Below, piece by piece: positions 57,314 through 64,000 of a stretch of 64,000 nt of DNA (the first letter of the stretch is position 1; each line of letters opens with the position of its first letter). The DNA lies in contig NZ_JAUSSZ010000008.1 of assembly GCF_030812595.1 (NCBI RefSeq), forward strand, positions 124,001 through 188,000. Reading direction: 5' to 3'. The notes beneath the pieces are model-generated. The model made no database searches. It was given only the letters and a program-made list of their open reading frames with translations, and had not been told where the DNA came from. This DNA comes from Arthrobacter bambusae. Its GTDB lineage: Bacteria; Actinomycetota; Actinomycetes; Actinomycetales; Micrococcaceae. A program made the position numbers and the translations under genes.

Positions 57314-58141
57314 TCAGGGAATCGGAACGGGCACGACGCCGAGCGGCGCCAGCTGCTCCGCACCGCCGTCGGGGGCGGAAAGCACCCAGATGCCCTTTTC
57401 GTGGACGGCTACCGAGTGTTCCCACTGGCACGAGCGCTTGCCGTCGGTGGTCACCACGGTCCAGTCGTCGTCGAGGGTTGCTGTTTCGATGCCGCCCCGG
57501 ACGAGCATGGGCTCAATGGCAAGGCACAGTCCCGGCCTGATCTTCGGACCGCGGTGCGTGGTGCGGTAGTTCAACACATCAGGAGCCATGTGCATCTCGG
57601 AACCGATGCCGTGGCCTACATAGTCTTCCAGGATGCCCAGCGGCTTTCCCGGTACCGAGGAGACGTAGTCATCCACGGCGTTGCCGATGTCCCCCACGAA
57701 CTTGCCCTTGGCCAAAGCAGCGATTCCACGCCACATGGCGGCCTGGGTGACATCCGAGAGCCGCTGGTCTTCAGGATCCGCCGTACCGACGATCACCGTG
57801 CGCGCGGAGTCCGAGTGCCAGCCATCAACGATCGCTCCGCCGTCAATCGAAATGATGTCCCCGTCCTGGAGGATCCGGTCACCGGGAATCCCGTGGACGA
57901 CCTCCTCGTTGACGGACGTGCAGATGGTGGCCGGGAAGCCGTGATAGCCGAGGAAGTTCGACTTCGCTCCGGCGTCGATCAGGACAGCCGCAAACACGGC
58001 GTCGATCTCACGCGTGGTCACGCCCGGTTTCGCAGCACCAACGGCTGCGTCGAGCGCTCTGCTGAGGACCAATCCGGCCTCCTGCATCTTGCGCATTTGC
58101 TCGTTGGTCTTGTATTCGATGCGGGGCTGGCCGAACGCCAT
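57314..58141 (-). CDS. map: Methionine aminopeptidase, type I
   Basis: Removes the initiator Met. It has 275 residues. Metal ligands are visible in SIDGGAIVDGWHSDSART (two Asp), GHGIGSEMH (His), AIEPM (Glu) and QWEHSVAV (Glu). The ATG at 58141 follows GAGGAG; upstream in-frame residues are unconserved. A terminator separates it from adk. Confidence 0.97.
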   Translation of the reverse strand: MAFGQPRIEYKTNEQMRKMQEAGLVLSRALDAAVGAAKPGVTTREIDAVFAAVLIDAGAKSNFLGYHGFPATICTSVNEEVVHGIPGDRILQDGDIISIDGGAIVDGWHSDSARTVIVGTADPEDQRLSDVTQAAMWRGIAALAKGKFVGDIGNAVDDYVSSVPGKPLGILEDYVGHGIGSEMHMAPDVLNYRTTHRGPKIRPGLCLAIEPMLVRGGIETATLDDDWTVVTTDGKRSCQWEHSVAVHEKGIWVLSAPDGGAEQLAPLGVVPVPIP

Positions 58142-58254
58142 GGTCTCCTCTTGTCGTGTGCTGATGGTGGTTGGCTGCAGCAGCAGGCCACCCTCTGGTT
58201 TCCTATTTTCCCGCATCGGACGCCGTGCCCGAAACCCCGGGCTGGAAGAACGCA

Positions 58255-58309
58255 AAAAGGGCGAGTCCCCCGCCGGAGCATTTCGCTCCGGCGAGGGACA
58301 CGCCCTTTT
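58255..58309 (-). terminator. Terminator after adk
   Basis: On the minus strand AAAAGGGCGTGTCCCTCGCC-GGAGC, loop, GCTCCGGCG...GGGAC-CGCCC then TTTTT. Long stem with U-tract, 18 bases past the adk stop; ends the secY-adk unit. Confidence 0.9.
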
Positions 58310-58326
58310 CAATAGTCATGCGGCGA

Positions 58327-58905
58327 CTAGACCGCCTTGGCCGCCTCGATCGCCAACAGCACGCGATCCGTGACCTCGTCGATGGCGCCAATGCCATCAA
58401 CTTGGGTCAGGATGCCACGTTCGGCGTACTTGGCAACGACGGGTTCGGTCTGCTCGTGGTAGAGGTCCAAGCGGTGGCGGATGACAGCTTCGTTGTCATC
58501 CGAGCGCCCGGTCTCCTTGGCACGGCCCAGCAAACGTTTGACAAGTTCCTCGTCGTCGGCCGTCAGCTGAAGCACGACGTCGAGCTTCTCGTCCGTGTCG
58601 GCGAGGATCTGGTCCAGGTATTCCACCTGGGCGGTGGTGCGGGGGTATCCGTCGAGCAGGAAGCCGTTTTCGACGTCGCTCTCGCTCAGGCGGTCGCGGA
58701 CCATCTTGTTGGTGACGCTGTCCGGAACGAAATCGCCGGCGTCCATGTACTTCTTGGCTTCGATACCCAGAGGGGTTTCGCCCTTGACGTTCGCACGGAA
58801 GATGTCCCCAGTGGAGATCGCGACTACGCCCAAGCGCTCGGAAATCCGCTCAGCCTGGGTTCCCTTACCCGAACCCGGGGGTCCAATGATCAGCATTCTC
58901 GTCAT
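58327..58905 (-). CDS. adk: Adenylate kinase (short-lid form)
   Basis: A 192-residue enzyme interconverting AMP + ATP and 2 ADP. The P-loop is IIGPPGSGKGTQAERI; NMP-binding STGDIFRANV and GFLLDGYPRTTAQ are intact. The lid is short (LLGRAKETGRSDDNEAVI), without the zinc-binding Cys insert. Overlaps secY by four bases. Confidence 0.97.
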   Translation of the reverse strand: MTRMLIIGPPGSGKGTQAERISERLGVVAISTGDIFRANVKGETPLGIEAKKYMDAGDFVPDSVTNKMVRDRLSESDVENGFLLDGYPRTTAQVEYLDQILADTDEKLDVVLQLTADDEELVKRLLGRAKETGRSDDNEAVIRHRLDLYHEQTEPVVAKYAERGILTQVDGIGAIDEVTDRVLLAIEAAKAV

Positions 58906-60212
58906 CGCAAAAGCCCTTCGTAGTGACGTTGTTGTAGCTGCGCATCAATCTGCTTGACGGTTTCCAGGCCAACACCCACCATGATCAGAATTGACGTGCC
59001 ACCGAACGGGAAGTTCTGGTTGGCACTGATCAGGACGAGTGCGACCAGCGGAATCAACGCCACGAAGCCTAGGTAAAAGGCGCCGGGGAGGGTAATCCTG
59101 GAAAGCACGTACTGCAGGTAGTCCGCGGTCGGTTTACCCGCCCGGATGCCCGGAATGAACCCGCCGTACTTCTTCATGTTGTCCGAGACCTCTTCAGGGT
59201 TGAAGGTGATCGCGACATAGAAGTAGGTGAAGAACACAATCATGACGAAGTAGAGCGCCATGTAGATGGGGTGGTCGCCCTTGGTGAGGTTGTTGTTGAT
59301 CCACTCAACCCACGGGGCGATGGTCTCTCCGGCCTTCGGCTGGTTGAACTGCGCAATCAGCCCGGGCAGGTAGAGCATGGAGGAAGCAAAGATGACGGGC
59401 ACGACGCCGGCCATGTTCACCTTGATGGGGATGTAGGTGCTGGTGCCGCCCACAGTGCGCCGGCCGATCATACGCTTCGCGTACTGGACCGGAATGCGCC
59501 GCTGGGACTGCTCCACGAAGACCACGAGCGCGACGGTCACCAGACCGATCGCCAGCACCGTGAAGAACGTGCCCGGTCCCTTGGAGTTCCAGATGGCGCC
59601 CAGGGAGGTCGGGAAGCCTGCTGCGATGGACGTGAAGATGAGCAGGGACATACCGTTGCCCACGCCCTTCTCGGTAACCAGCTCGCCCATCCACATGATC
59701 AGGCCCGTACCGGCCGTCAAGGTGATGACCACAAGAATCGTGGCGATGATGCTCGTGTCAGGGATGATCGGCAGCTGGCAGTTGGGGAGCAACTGTCCGG
59801 AGCGCGCCAGGGACACCAGGGTGGTGGCGTTCAGCAGACCCAGCGCAATAGTCAGATAACGCGTGTACTGCGTCAGCTTCGACTGACCGGAGGCACCTTC
59901 GTCGTACAGCTGCTGGAACCGCGGAATGACCACGCGGAGCAGCTGCACGATGATGCTGGCCGTGATGTACGGCATGATCCCCAAGGCAAAGATCGAAACC
60001 TGTAGCAGTGCACCACCGCTGAACAGGTTGACGAGCTGGTAGAGGCCGCCCTGGTCCTGATTGCTTGACAAACATTGCTGAACATTTTGGTAGCTCACAC
60101 CAGGCGAGGGGATAAAGGCTCCCAAGCGGAAGATTGTGATGATTCCCAGCGTGAACAACAACTTGCGTCGCAGATCAGGCGTCCGAAATGCCCGGCCGAA
60201 TGCGCTTAGCAA
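58902..60212 (-). CDS. secY: Protein translocase channel subunit SecY
   Basis: A 436-residue, ten-helix channel of the Sec system. It starts LSAFGRAFRTPDLRRKLLFT and has the conserved LGIMPYITASIIVQLL and C-terminal ILIMVGVGLETVKQIDAQL. A TTG at 60212 behind AGGAGG is chosen; an ATG at 60269 would add unconserved residues. Confidence 0.97.
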   Translation of the reverse strand: MLSAFGRAFRTPDLRRKLLFTLGIITIFRLGAFIPSPGVSYQNVQQCLSSNQDQGGLYQLVNLFSGGALLQVSIFALGIMPYITASIIVQLLRVVIPRFQQLYDEGASGQSKLTQYTRYLTIALGLLNATTLVSLARSGQLLPNCQLPIIPDTSIIATILVVITLTAGTGLIMWMGELVTEKGVGNGMSLLIFTSIAAGFPTSLGAIWNSKGPGTFFTVLAIGLVTVALVVFVEQSQRRIPVQYAKRMIGRRTVGGTSTYIPIKVNMAGVVPVIFASSMLYLPGLIAQFNQPKAGETIAPWVEWINNNLTKGDHPIYMALYFVMIVFFTYFYVAITFNPEEVSDNMKKYGGFIPGIRAGKPTADYLQYVLSRITLPGAFYLGFVALIPLVALVLISANQNFPFGGTSILIMVGVGLETVKQIDAQLQQRHYEGLLR

Positions 60213-60323
60213 GCGTCCTCCTGAGTTAAAAGTCCAAGGGTGTCGATACGGGTCATTGAAACCCAACACCCGAGTCTAACGGTTTGATGCGCCATGCGAA
60301 CAATCGAGGGGTGCCCCCGTATG

Positions 60324-60374
60324 AAAAAACTCCCGATGCGAAGGGCCGAAGCCCTCCACACCGGGAGTCCTTTT
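60324..60374 (-). terminator. Terminator after rplO
   Basis: On the minus strand ACTCCCGGTGTG...CATCGGGAGT with an inner AGGGC/GCCCT stem, then TTTTTT. It lies 26 bases beyond the rplO stop and separates the spc ribosomal genes from secY-adk. Confidence 0.9.
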
Positions 60375-60399
60375 ACAACGGGCGATCGCCCCAGAGCCC

Positions 60400-60894
60400 T
60401 TAGAGGGCAGTGGTGGTTCCGCCTGCTGCTGCAATCTTCTCAGCTGCGCTGGAGGAGAAAGCGTGGGCGGTGACGTCAACCTTGACGGTGATGTCGCCGG
60501 TGCCCAGCACCTTGACGGGCTGGTTCTTGCGAACGGCACCCTTCTCAACCAGGGACTCGACGGTGACAGCGCCACCTTCCGGGAACAGCTCGTTGAGCCT
60601 GTCCAGGTTTACAACCTGGAACTCAACCCGGAACGGGTTCTTGAAGCCGCGAAGCTTCGGCAGGCGCATGTGCAGCGGCAGCTGGCCGCCGGCAAAGCCA
60701 GCCTTGACCTGGTAGCGGGCCTTCGTACCCTTGGTACCGCGACCGGCGGTCTTACCCTTGGAGCCTTCACCACGACCAACACGGGTCTTGGCAGTCTTGG
60801 CACCGGGGGCGGGACGCAGGTGGTGGACCTTCAGAGCGTTCTGCTTGTCAGCAGCCTCGTTCTGTGCCTTATCGGCGGTCTTGTTCTCAGCCAT
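60400..60894 (-). CDS. rplO: 50S ribosomal protein uL15
   Basis: A 164-residue protein with [40 protein letters not shown] and [20 protein letters not shown]. An N-terminal extension of about 20 polar residues precedes the core. Overlaps rpmD by one base. Confidence 0.98.
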   Translation of the reverse strand: MAENKTADKAQNEAADKQNALKVHHLRPAPGAKTAKTRVGRGEGSKGKTAGRGTKGTKARYQVKAGFAGGQLPLHMRLPKLRGFKNPFRVEFQVVNLDRLNELFPEGGAVTVESLVEKGAVRKNQPVKVLGTGDITVKVDVTAHAFSSSAAEKIAAAGGTTTAL

Positions 60895-61100
60895 TACTTC
60901 GCCTCCTCTACATTCACGAGGTGCGGAACCGTGTTGAGCATTCCGACGGTTACGGCATCAGCGGTACGGACAACAGTGTGTCCGATGCGCTTGAGGCCGA
61001 GGGACCGCAGGGTTTCACGCTGGTTCTGCTTGGCGCCGATGACGCCCTTGATCTGGGTGATCTCCAACTGAGCGTCGGAGGGAGTCAGGTTCTTAGCCAT
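60894..61100 (-). CDS. rpmD: 50S ribosomal protein uL30
   Basis: A 68-residue protein: [40 protein letters not shown], ending LVNVEEAK. Normal position between rpsE and rplO. Confidence 0.97.
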   Translation of the reverse strand: MAKNLTPSDAQLEITQIKGVIGAKQNQRETLRSLGLKRIGHTVVRTADAVTVGMLNTVPHLVNVEEAK

Positions 61101-61102
61101 GA

Positions 61103-61822
61103 CTAGACACCTGCCTTCTGGTTCTGGAGTGAGCGCACCAGAGCAGCAGGAGCAACCTCGTCCAGCGGCAGGCCACGGCGGGCTGCCACGGATGCTGGCT
61201 CTTCCAGTCGCTTCAGGGCGTCAACAGTCGCGTGAACGATGTTGATGGCGTTCGAGGAACCGAGCGACTTGGAGAGGACGTCGTGGATACCGACGCATTC
61301 CAGTACCGCGCGGACCGGACCACCGGCGATAACACCGGTACCCGGGGAAGCCGGACGCAGCATGACAACGCCTGCTGCGGCCTCACCCTGCACGCGGTGC
61401 GGGATGGTGTTGCCAACGCGGGGAACGCGGAAGAAGGACTTCTTAGCCTCTTCAACGCCCTTTGCGATAGCTGCCGGAACTTCCTTGGCCTTGCCGTAGC
61501 CAACGCCAACCATGCCGTTACCGTCACCGACGACGACGAGGGCGGTGAAGCTGAAGCGACGACCACCCTTGACGACCTTGGCAACACGGTTGATGGTTAC
61601 AACGCGCTCGACGAACTGGCTCTTCTCGGCCTCGCGACCGCCGTCGCGGCCACCACGGCCACCACGGTCGCCGCGGCCCTGGCCACGGTCACCACGCTCG
61701 CCGCGACGGCCGCCGCGGCGGTCGTCGGTGGCAGCAGCAGTCTCAGTTGCTTCAGCAGCAGGTGCTTCAGTCACATTCTGTTCAGCAGACACGGTGTCCT
61801 TTTCCTTGTTTACTTCGGTCAC
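61103..61822 (-). CDS. rpsE: 30S ribosomal protein uS5
   Basis: A 239-residue protein. The core begins at [20 protein letters not shown] and includes [20 protein letters not shown] and [20 protein letters not shown]. An N-terminal extension of about 65 residues is Ala/Glu-rich and then RGG-rich ([20 protein letters not shown]), unlike E. coli uS5. Confidence 0.98.
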   Translation of the reverse strand: MTEVNKEKDTVSAEQNVTEAPAAEATETAAATDDRRGGRRGERGDRGQGRGDRGGRGGRDGGREAEKSQFVERVVTINRVAKVVKGGRRFSFTALVVVGDGNGMVGVGYGKAKEVPAAIAKGVEEAKKSFFRVPRVGNTIPHRVQGEAAAGVVMLRPASPGTGVIAGGPVRAVLECVGIHDVLSKSLGSSNAINIVHATVDALKRLEEPASVAARRGLPLDEVAPAALVRSLQNQKAGV

Positions 61823-62202
61823 AGTGCCAGCCCACCTTCACGTGCACCGTCAGCGACGGCGGCGATCCGGCCGTGGTACTTGTTACCACCGCGGTCGAAG
61901 ACAACAGCTTCGATGCCTGCAGCCTTGGCGCGCCCGGCAACGAGCTCGCCGACGCGCTTGGCCTTGGCAGTCTTGTCCCCGTCGAATGCACGAAGGTCTG
62001 CTTCCAAAGTGGACGCGTAAGCCACGGTTACACCCTTGCTGTCATCGACAACCTGGACGAAGATGTGGCGTGCGGAGCGGTTGACGACCAGACGAGGACG
62101 AACAGCCGTACCGGTGATGCGCTTGCGGATACGAAGCTGGCGACGGCTGCGTGCAGCAGACTTGCTCTTGTTCGTACGCTTCTTGTTAATTGCGATGGCC
62201 AT
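61819..62202 (-). CDS. rplR: 50S ribosomal protein uL18
   Basis: A 127-residue 5S rRNA-binding protein: [40 protein letters not shown], ending [19 protein letters not shown]. Overlaps rpsE by four bases. Confidence 0.98.
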   Translation of the reverse strand: MAIAINKKRTNKSKSAARSRRQLRIRKRITGTAVRPRLVVNRSARHIFVQVVDDSKGVTVAYASTLEADLRAFDGDKTAKAKRVGELVAGRAKAAGIEAVVFDRGGNKYHGRIAAVADGAREGGLAL

Positions 62203-62205
62203 GGT

Positions 62206-62742
62206 TTACTTACCAGCCTTTCCGACCTTGCGGCGGATAACTTCGCCGGCGTAACGGACACCCTTGCCCTTGTAGGGGTCGGGCTTGCGCAGCTTGCGAA
62301 TGTTGGCAGCAACCTCGCCGACCTGCTGCTTGGAGATACCAGCGACGGAGAGCTTGGTCGGCCCCTCCACCGTGAAGGTGATGCCTTCCGGAGCGGAGAC
62401 ATTGACCGGGTGGCTGAAGCCGAGAGCGAACTCAAGGTCAGAACCCTTGGCCTGAACGCGGTAACCGGTACCAACGATTTCAAGCTTCTTCTCGTAGCCC
62501 TTGGTGACGCCCTCGATCATGTTGGCGATCAGGGTGCGGGTCAGGCCGTGCAGGGAACGCGAAGCGCGCTCGTCGTTCGGGCGGGTGACAGTCAAGGTGC
62601 TCTCGTCCAGGGTGACCTCGATCGGGCTGGCTACAGTGTGGCTCAGCTCGCCTTTGGTGCCCTTGACGTTGATGACAGAGCCATCAACCTTAACTTCAAC
62701 GCCGGCAGGAACGGTGATGGGGAGACGTCCAATACGTGACAT
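62206..62742 (-). CDS. rplF: 50S ribosomal protein uL6
   Basis: A 178-residue protein: [40 protein letters not shown], and the C-terminal [20 protein letters not shown]. Three bases before rplR. Confidence 0.98.
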   Translation of the reverse strand: MSRIGRLPITVPAGVEVKVDGSVINVKGTKGELSHTVASPIEVTLDESTLTVTRPNDERASRSLHGLTRTLIANMIEGVTKGYEKKLEIVGTGYRVQAKGSDLEFALGFSHPVNVSAPEGITFTVEGPTKLSVAGISKQQVGEVAANIRKLRKPDPYKGKGVRYAGEVIRRKVGKAGK

Positions 62743-62760
62743 TATTCTCTTCCTTTCCCG

Positions 62761-63159
62761 TTACCAGACGTACGCGAGGACTTCGCCGCCCACGCCCTTC
62801 TTGCCGGCCTGCTTGTCAGTCAGGAGGCCGGAAGAGGTGGACAGGATTGCGATACCCAGGCCACCCAGCACGTGAGGCAGGTTGGTGGACTTCGCGTAAA
62901 CGCGGAGACCAGGCTTGGAAATGCGGCGGACACCAGCAATCGAACGCTCGCGGTTCGGACCGAACTTGAGGTCGATGGTCAGCTTCTTGCCGACTTCGGC
63001 TTCCTCTTCCTTCCAGGCAGCAATGTAGCCTTCTGCCTTCAGGATGTCGGCAACGCGTGCCTTGAGCTTGCTGTACGGCATGCTCACGGTGTCGTGGTAT
63101 GCCGAGTTGGCGTTGCGCAGACGCGTAAGCATGTCTGCGACAGGGTCTGTCATAGTCAT
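62761..63159 (-). CDS. rpsH: 30S ribosomal protein uS8
   Basis: A 132-residue protein: [40 protein letters not shown] and [18 protein letters not shown]. Two in-frame ATGs (codons 1 and 3). It is preceded by rplE, not by rpsN. Confidence 0.98.
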   Translation of the reverse strand: MTMTDPVADMLTRLRNANSAYHDTVSMPYSKLKARVADILKAEGYIAAWKEEEAEVGKKLTIDLKFGPNRERSIAGVRRISKPGLRVYAKSTNLPHVLGGLGIAILSTSSGLLTDKQAGKKGVGGEVLAYVW

Positions 63160-63235
63160 TTGGGCTCTTGCCCTTCCTCGTAATGGTTTCCGCGTTGGCT
63201 AAAGAGCAGCCGCGGCCGGACCTACTACGTAGTTA

Positions 63236-63823
63236 TTAGTCTTCGGATTTGAACGGGAAGCCAAGTGCCTTAAGCAGCGCACGGCCTTCGTCATCGGTCT
63301 TTGCAGTGGTGACAACCGTGATGTCCATACCGCGAACGCGGTCGATGGAGTCCTGGTCGATTTCGTGGAACATAACCTGCTCGGTCAGACCGAAGGTGTA
63401 GTTGCCGTTACCGTCGAACTGCTTGCCGTTGAGGCCGCGGAAGTCGCGGATACGGGGCAGGGCGAGGGTCACGAGGCGGTCCACGAATTCCCACATGCGG
63501 TCCCCACGCAGAGTTGCGTGTGCACCGATGGGCATGCCTTCGCGCAGCTTGAACTGGGCGATCGACTTGCGGGCCTTGGTTACCTGCGGCTTCTGGCCGG
63601 TGATCAGGGTGAGGTCGCGGACAGCGCCGTCGATCAGCTTGGAGTCCTTTGCGGCATCTCCAACACCCATGTTCACAACAACCTTCACCAGGCGGGGAAC
63701 CTGGTTCACGTTCTCGTACTTGAATTCCTCAACCAGGGACTGCTTGATGGAATCGGCGTACTTCGTCTTCAGACGCGGAACGATCTTCGTTTCGACGGTG
63801 GTCTCAGACAGTGTCTCACTCAT
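63236..63823 (-). CDS. rplE: 50S ribosomal protein uL5
   Basis: A 195-residue 5S rRNA-binding protein: [47 protein letters not shown]-like [20 protein letters not shown]. Start overlaps the rplX stop by one base (TGATG). Confidence 0.98.
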   Translation of the reverse strand: MSETLSETTVETKIVPRLKTKYADSIKQSLVEEFKYENVNQVPRLVKVVVNMGVGDAAKDSKLIDGAVRDLTLITGQKPQVTKARKSIAQFKLREGMPIGAHATLRGDRMWEFVDRLVTLALPRIRDFRGLNGKQFDGNGNYTFGLTEQVMFHEIDQDSIDRVRGMDITVVTTAKTDDEGRALLKALGFPFKSED

Positions 63824-64000
63824 CAGATGTCCTTCCCGGATGCCTTGGACACGCGGACACGGACGGTCTTGGAGACGCCGTCCTTCTCAACGGTCTCGAG
63901 ACGGAAACCAACGCGGGTCGGCTTCTTGGTCGAGGGGTCAACAAGAGCAACGTTGGAGACGTGGATCGGGGCCTCAACGACCTCGATGCCACCGGTCTTG
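63823..64000 (-). CDS. rplX: 50S ribosomal protein uL24 (5' end outside window)
   Basis: The last 58 residues of uL24 are visible: [20 protein letters not shown], then [13 protein letters not shown], ending KASGKDI. The gene continues beyond the right edge. It precedes rplE as in the standard spc operon. Confidence 0.95.
   Translation of the reverse strand, partial: KTGGIEVVEAPIHVSNVALVDPSTKKPTRVGFRLETVEKDGVSKTVRVRVSKASGKDI

Noticed and set aside
63160..63235. A hidden rpsN gene between rplE and rpsH
   Set aside because: The gap is 76 bp, too short for uS14, and no matching peptide is readable in it.

Overview
The window is a high-GC actinobacterial chromosome segment. Protein sequences and gene order point to the Micrococcaceae, most likely Arthrobacter or a close relative. 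Supporting signs are a mycothiol glycosyltransferase, a GroEL1-type chaperonin with a histidine-rich tail next to groES, the gene order glmS-acpS-nnr and alr-tsaE-tsaB-rimI-tsaD-groES-groEL, and frequent GTG and TTG starts. Most of it is core chromosome; no phage, plasmid, transposase, tRNA or rRNA was recognised.

Layout. 1-1527: 5' part of an acyltransferase-3/SGNH envelope enzyme, cut by the window edge. 1768-3980: groES-groEL with two CIRCE operators. 4028-8203: a small membrane protein, a methyltransferase, a shikimate dehydrogenase-like enzyme, a zinc-free bL36 paralogue with a Zur-like operator, and a carboxylate-amine ligase. 8244-12337: tsaD, rimI, tsaB, tsaE and alr as one overlapping operon. 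12425-14191: a PfkB kinase and an acetyltransferase. 14331-20226: mshA, fhs, a DUF559-type protein and ino1, separated by three intergenic arrays of one 31-33 bp repeat family. 20392-27978: an aldo/keto reductase and the treX-treY-treZ set, which makes trehalose from glycogen. 28053-35325: nnr, acpS, glmS, coaA, a VanY-like lipoprotein and glmM. 35486-38640: two envelope glycosyltransferases. 38762-39751: rpsI and rplM. 40036-48119: a complete tad/Flp pilus locus with two pilins. 48305-52451: truA, rplQ, rpoA, rpsK, rpsM, rpmJ and infA. 52708-57219: a P1-family peptidase and a sugar or glycerol-phosphate ABC importer without an ATPase, lying inside the ribosomal block. 57314-64000: map, adk, secY and the spc operon up to a partial rplX.

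How the genes connect. Ino1 makes inositol 3-phosphate, the acceptor used by MshA for mycothiol. GlmS and GlmM lead to UDP-GlcNAc, which feeds peptidoglycan and is the MshA donor. TsaB, TsaD and TsaE form the t6A tRNA-modification machinery. The ribosomal clusters lack rpsN in the spc operon and rpsD in the alpha operon, and hold strong hairpins between transcription units.

The most unusual signals are: (1) GGTCAC repeat arrays with a 31-33 bp period around fhs and the DUF559 gene, in inverted orientation on the two sides; (2) seven GTAC palindromes in 96 bp upstream of the pilin genes, with near-helical spacing; (3) a Zur-like palindrome upstream of a cysteine-less bL36 gene; (4) a classical terminator lying inside the 5' end of the truA reading frame. 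All functional statements come from reading the sequence; no database search was run.
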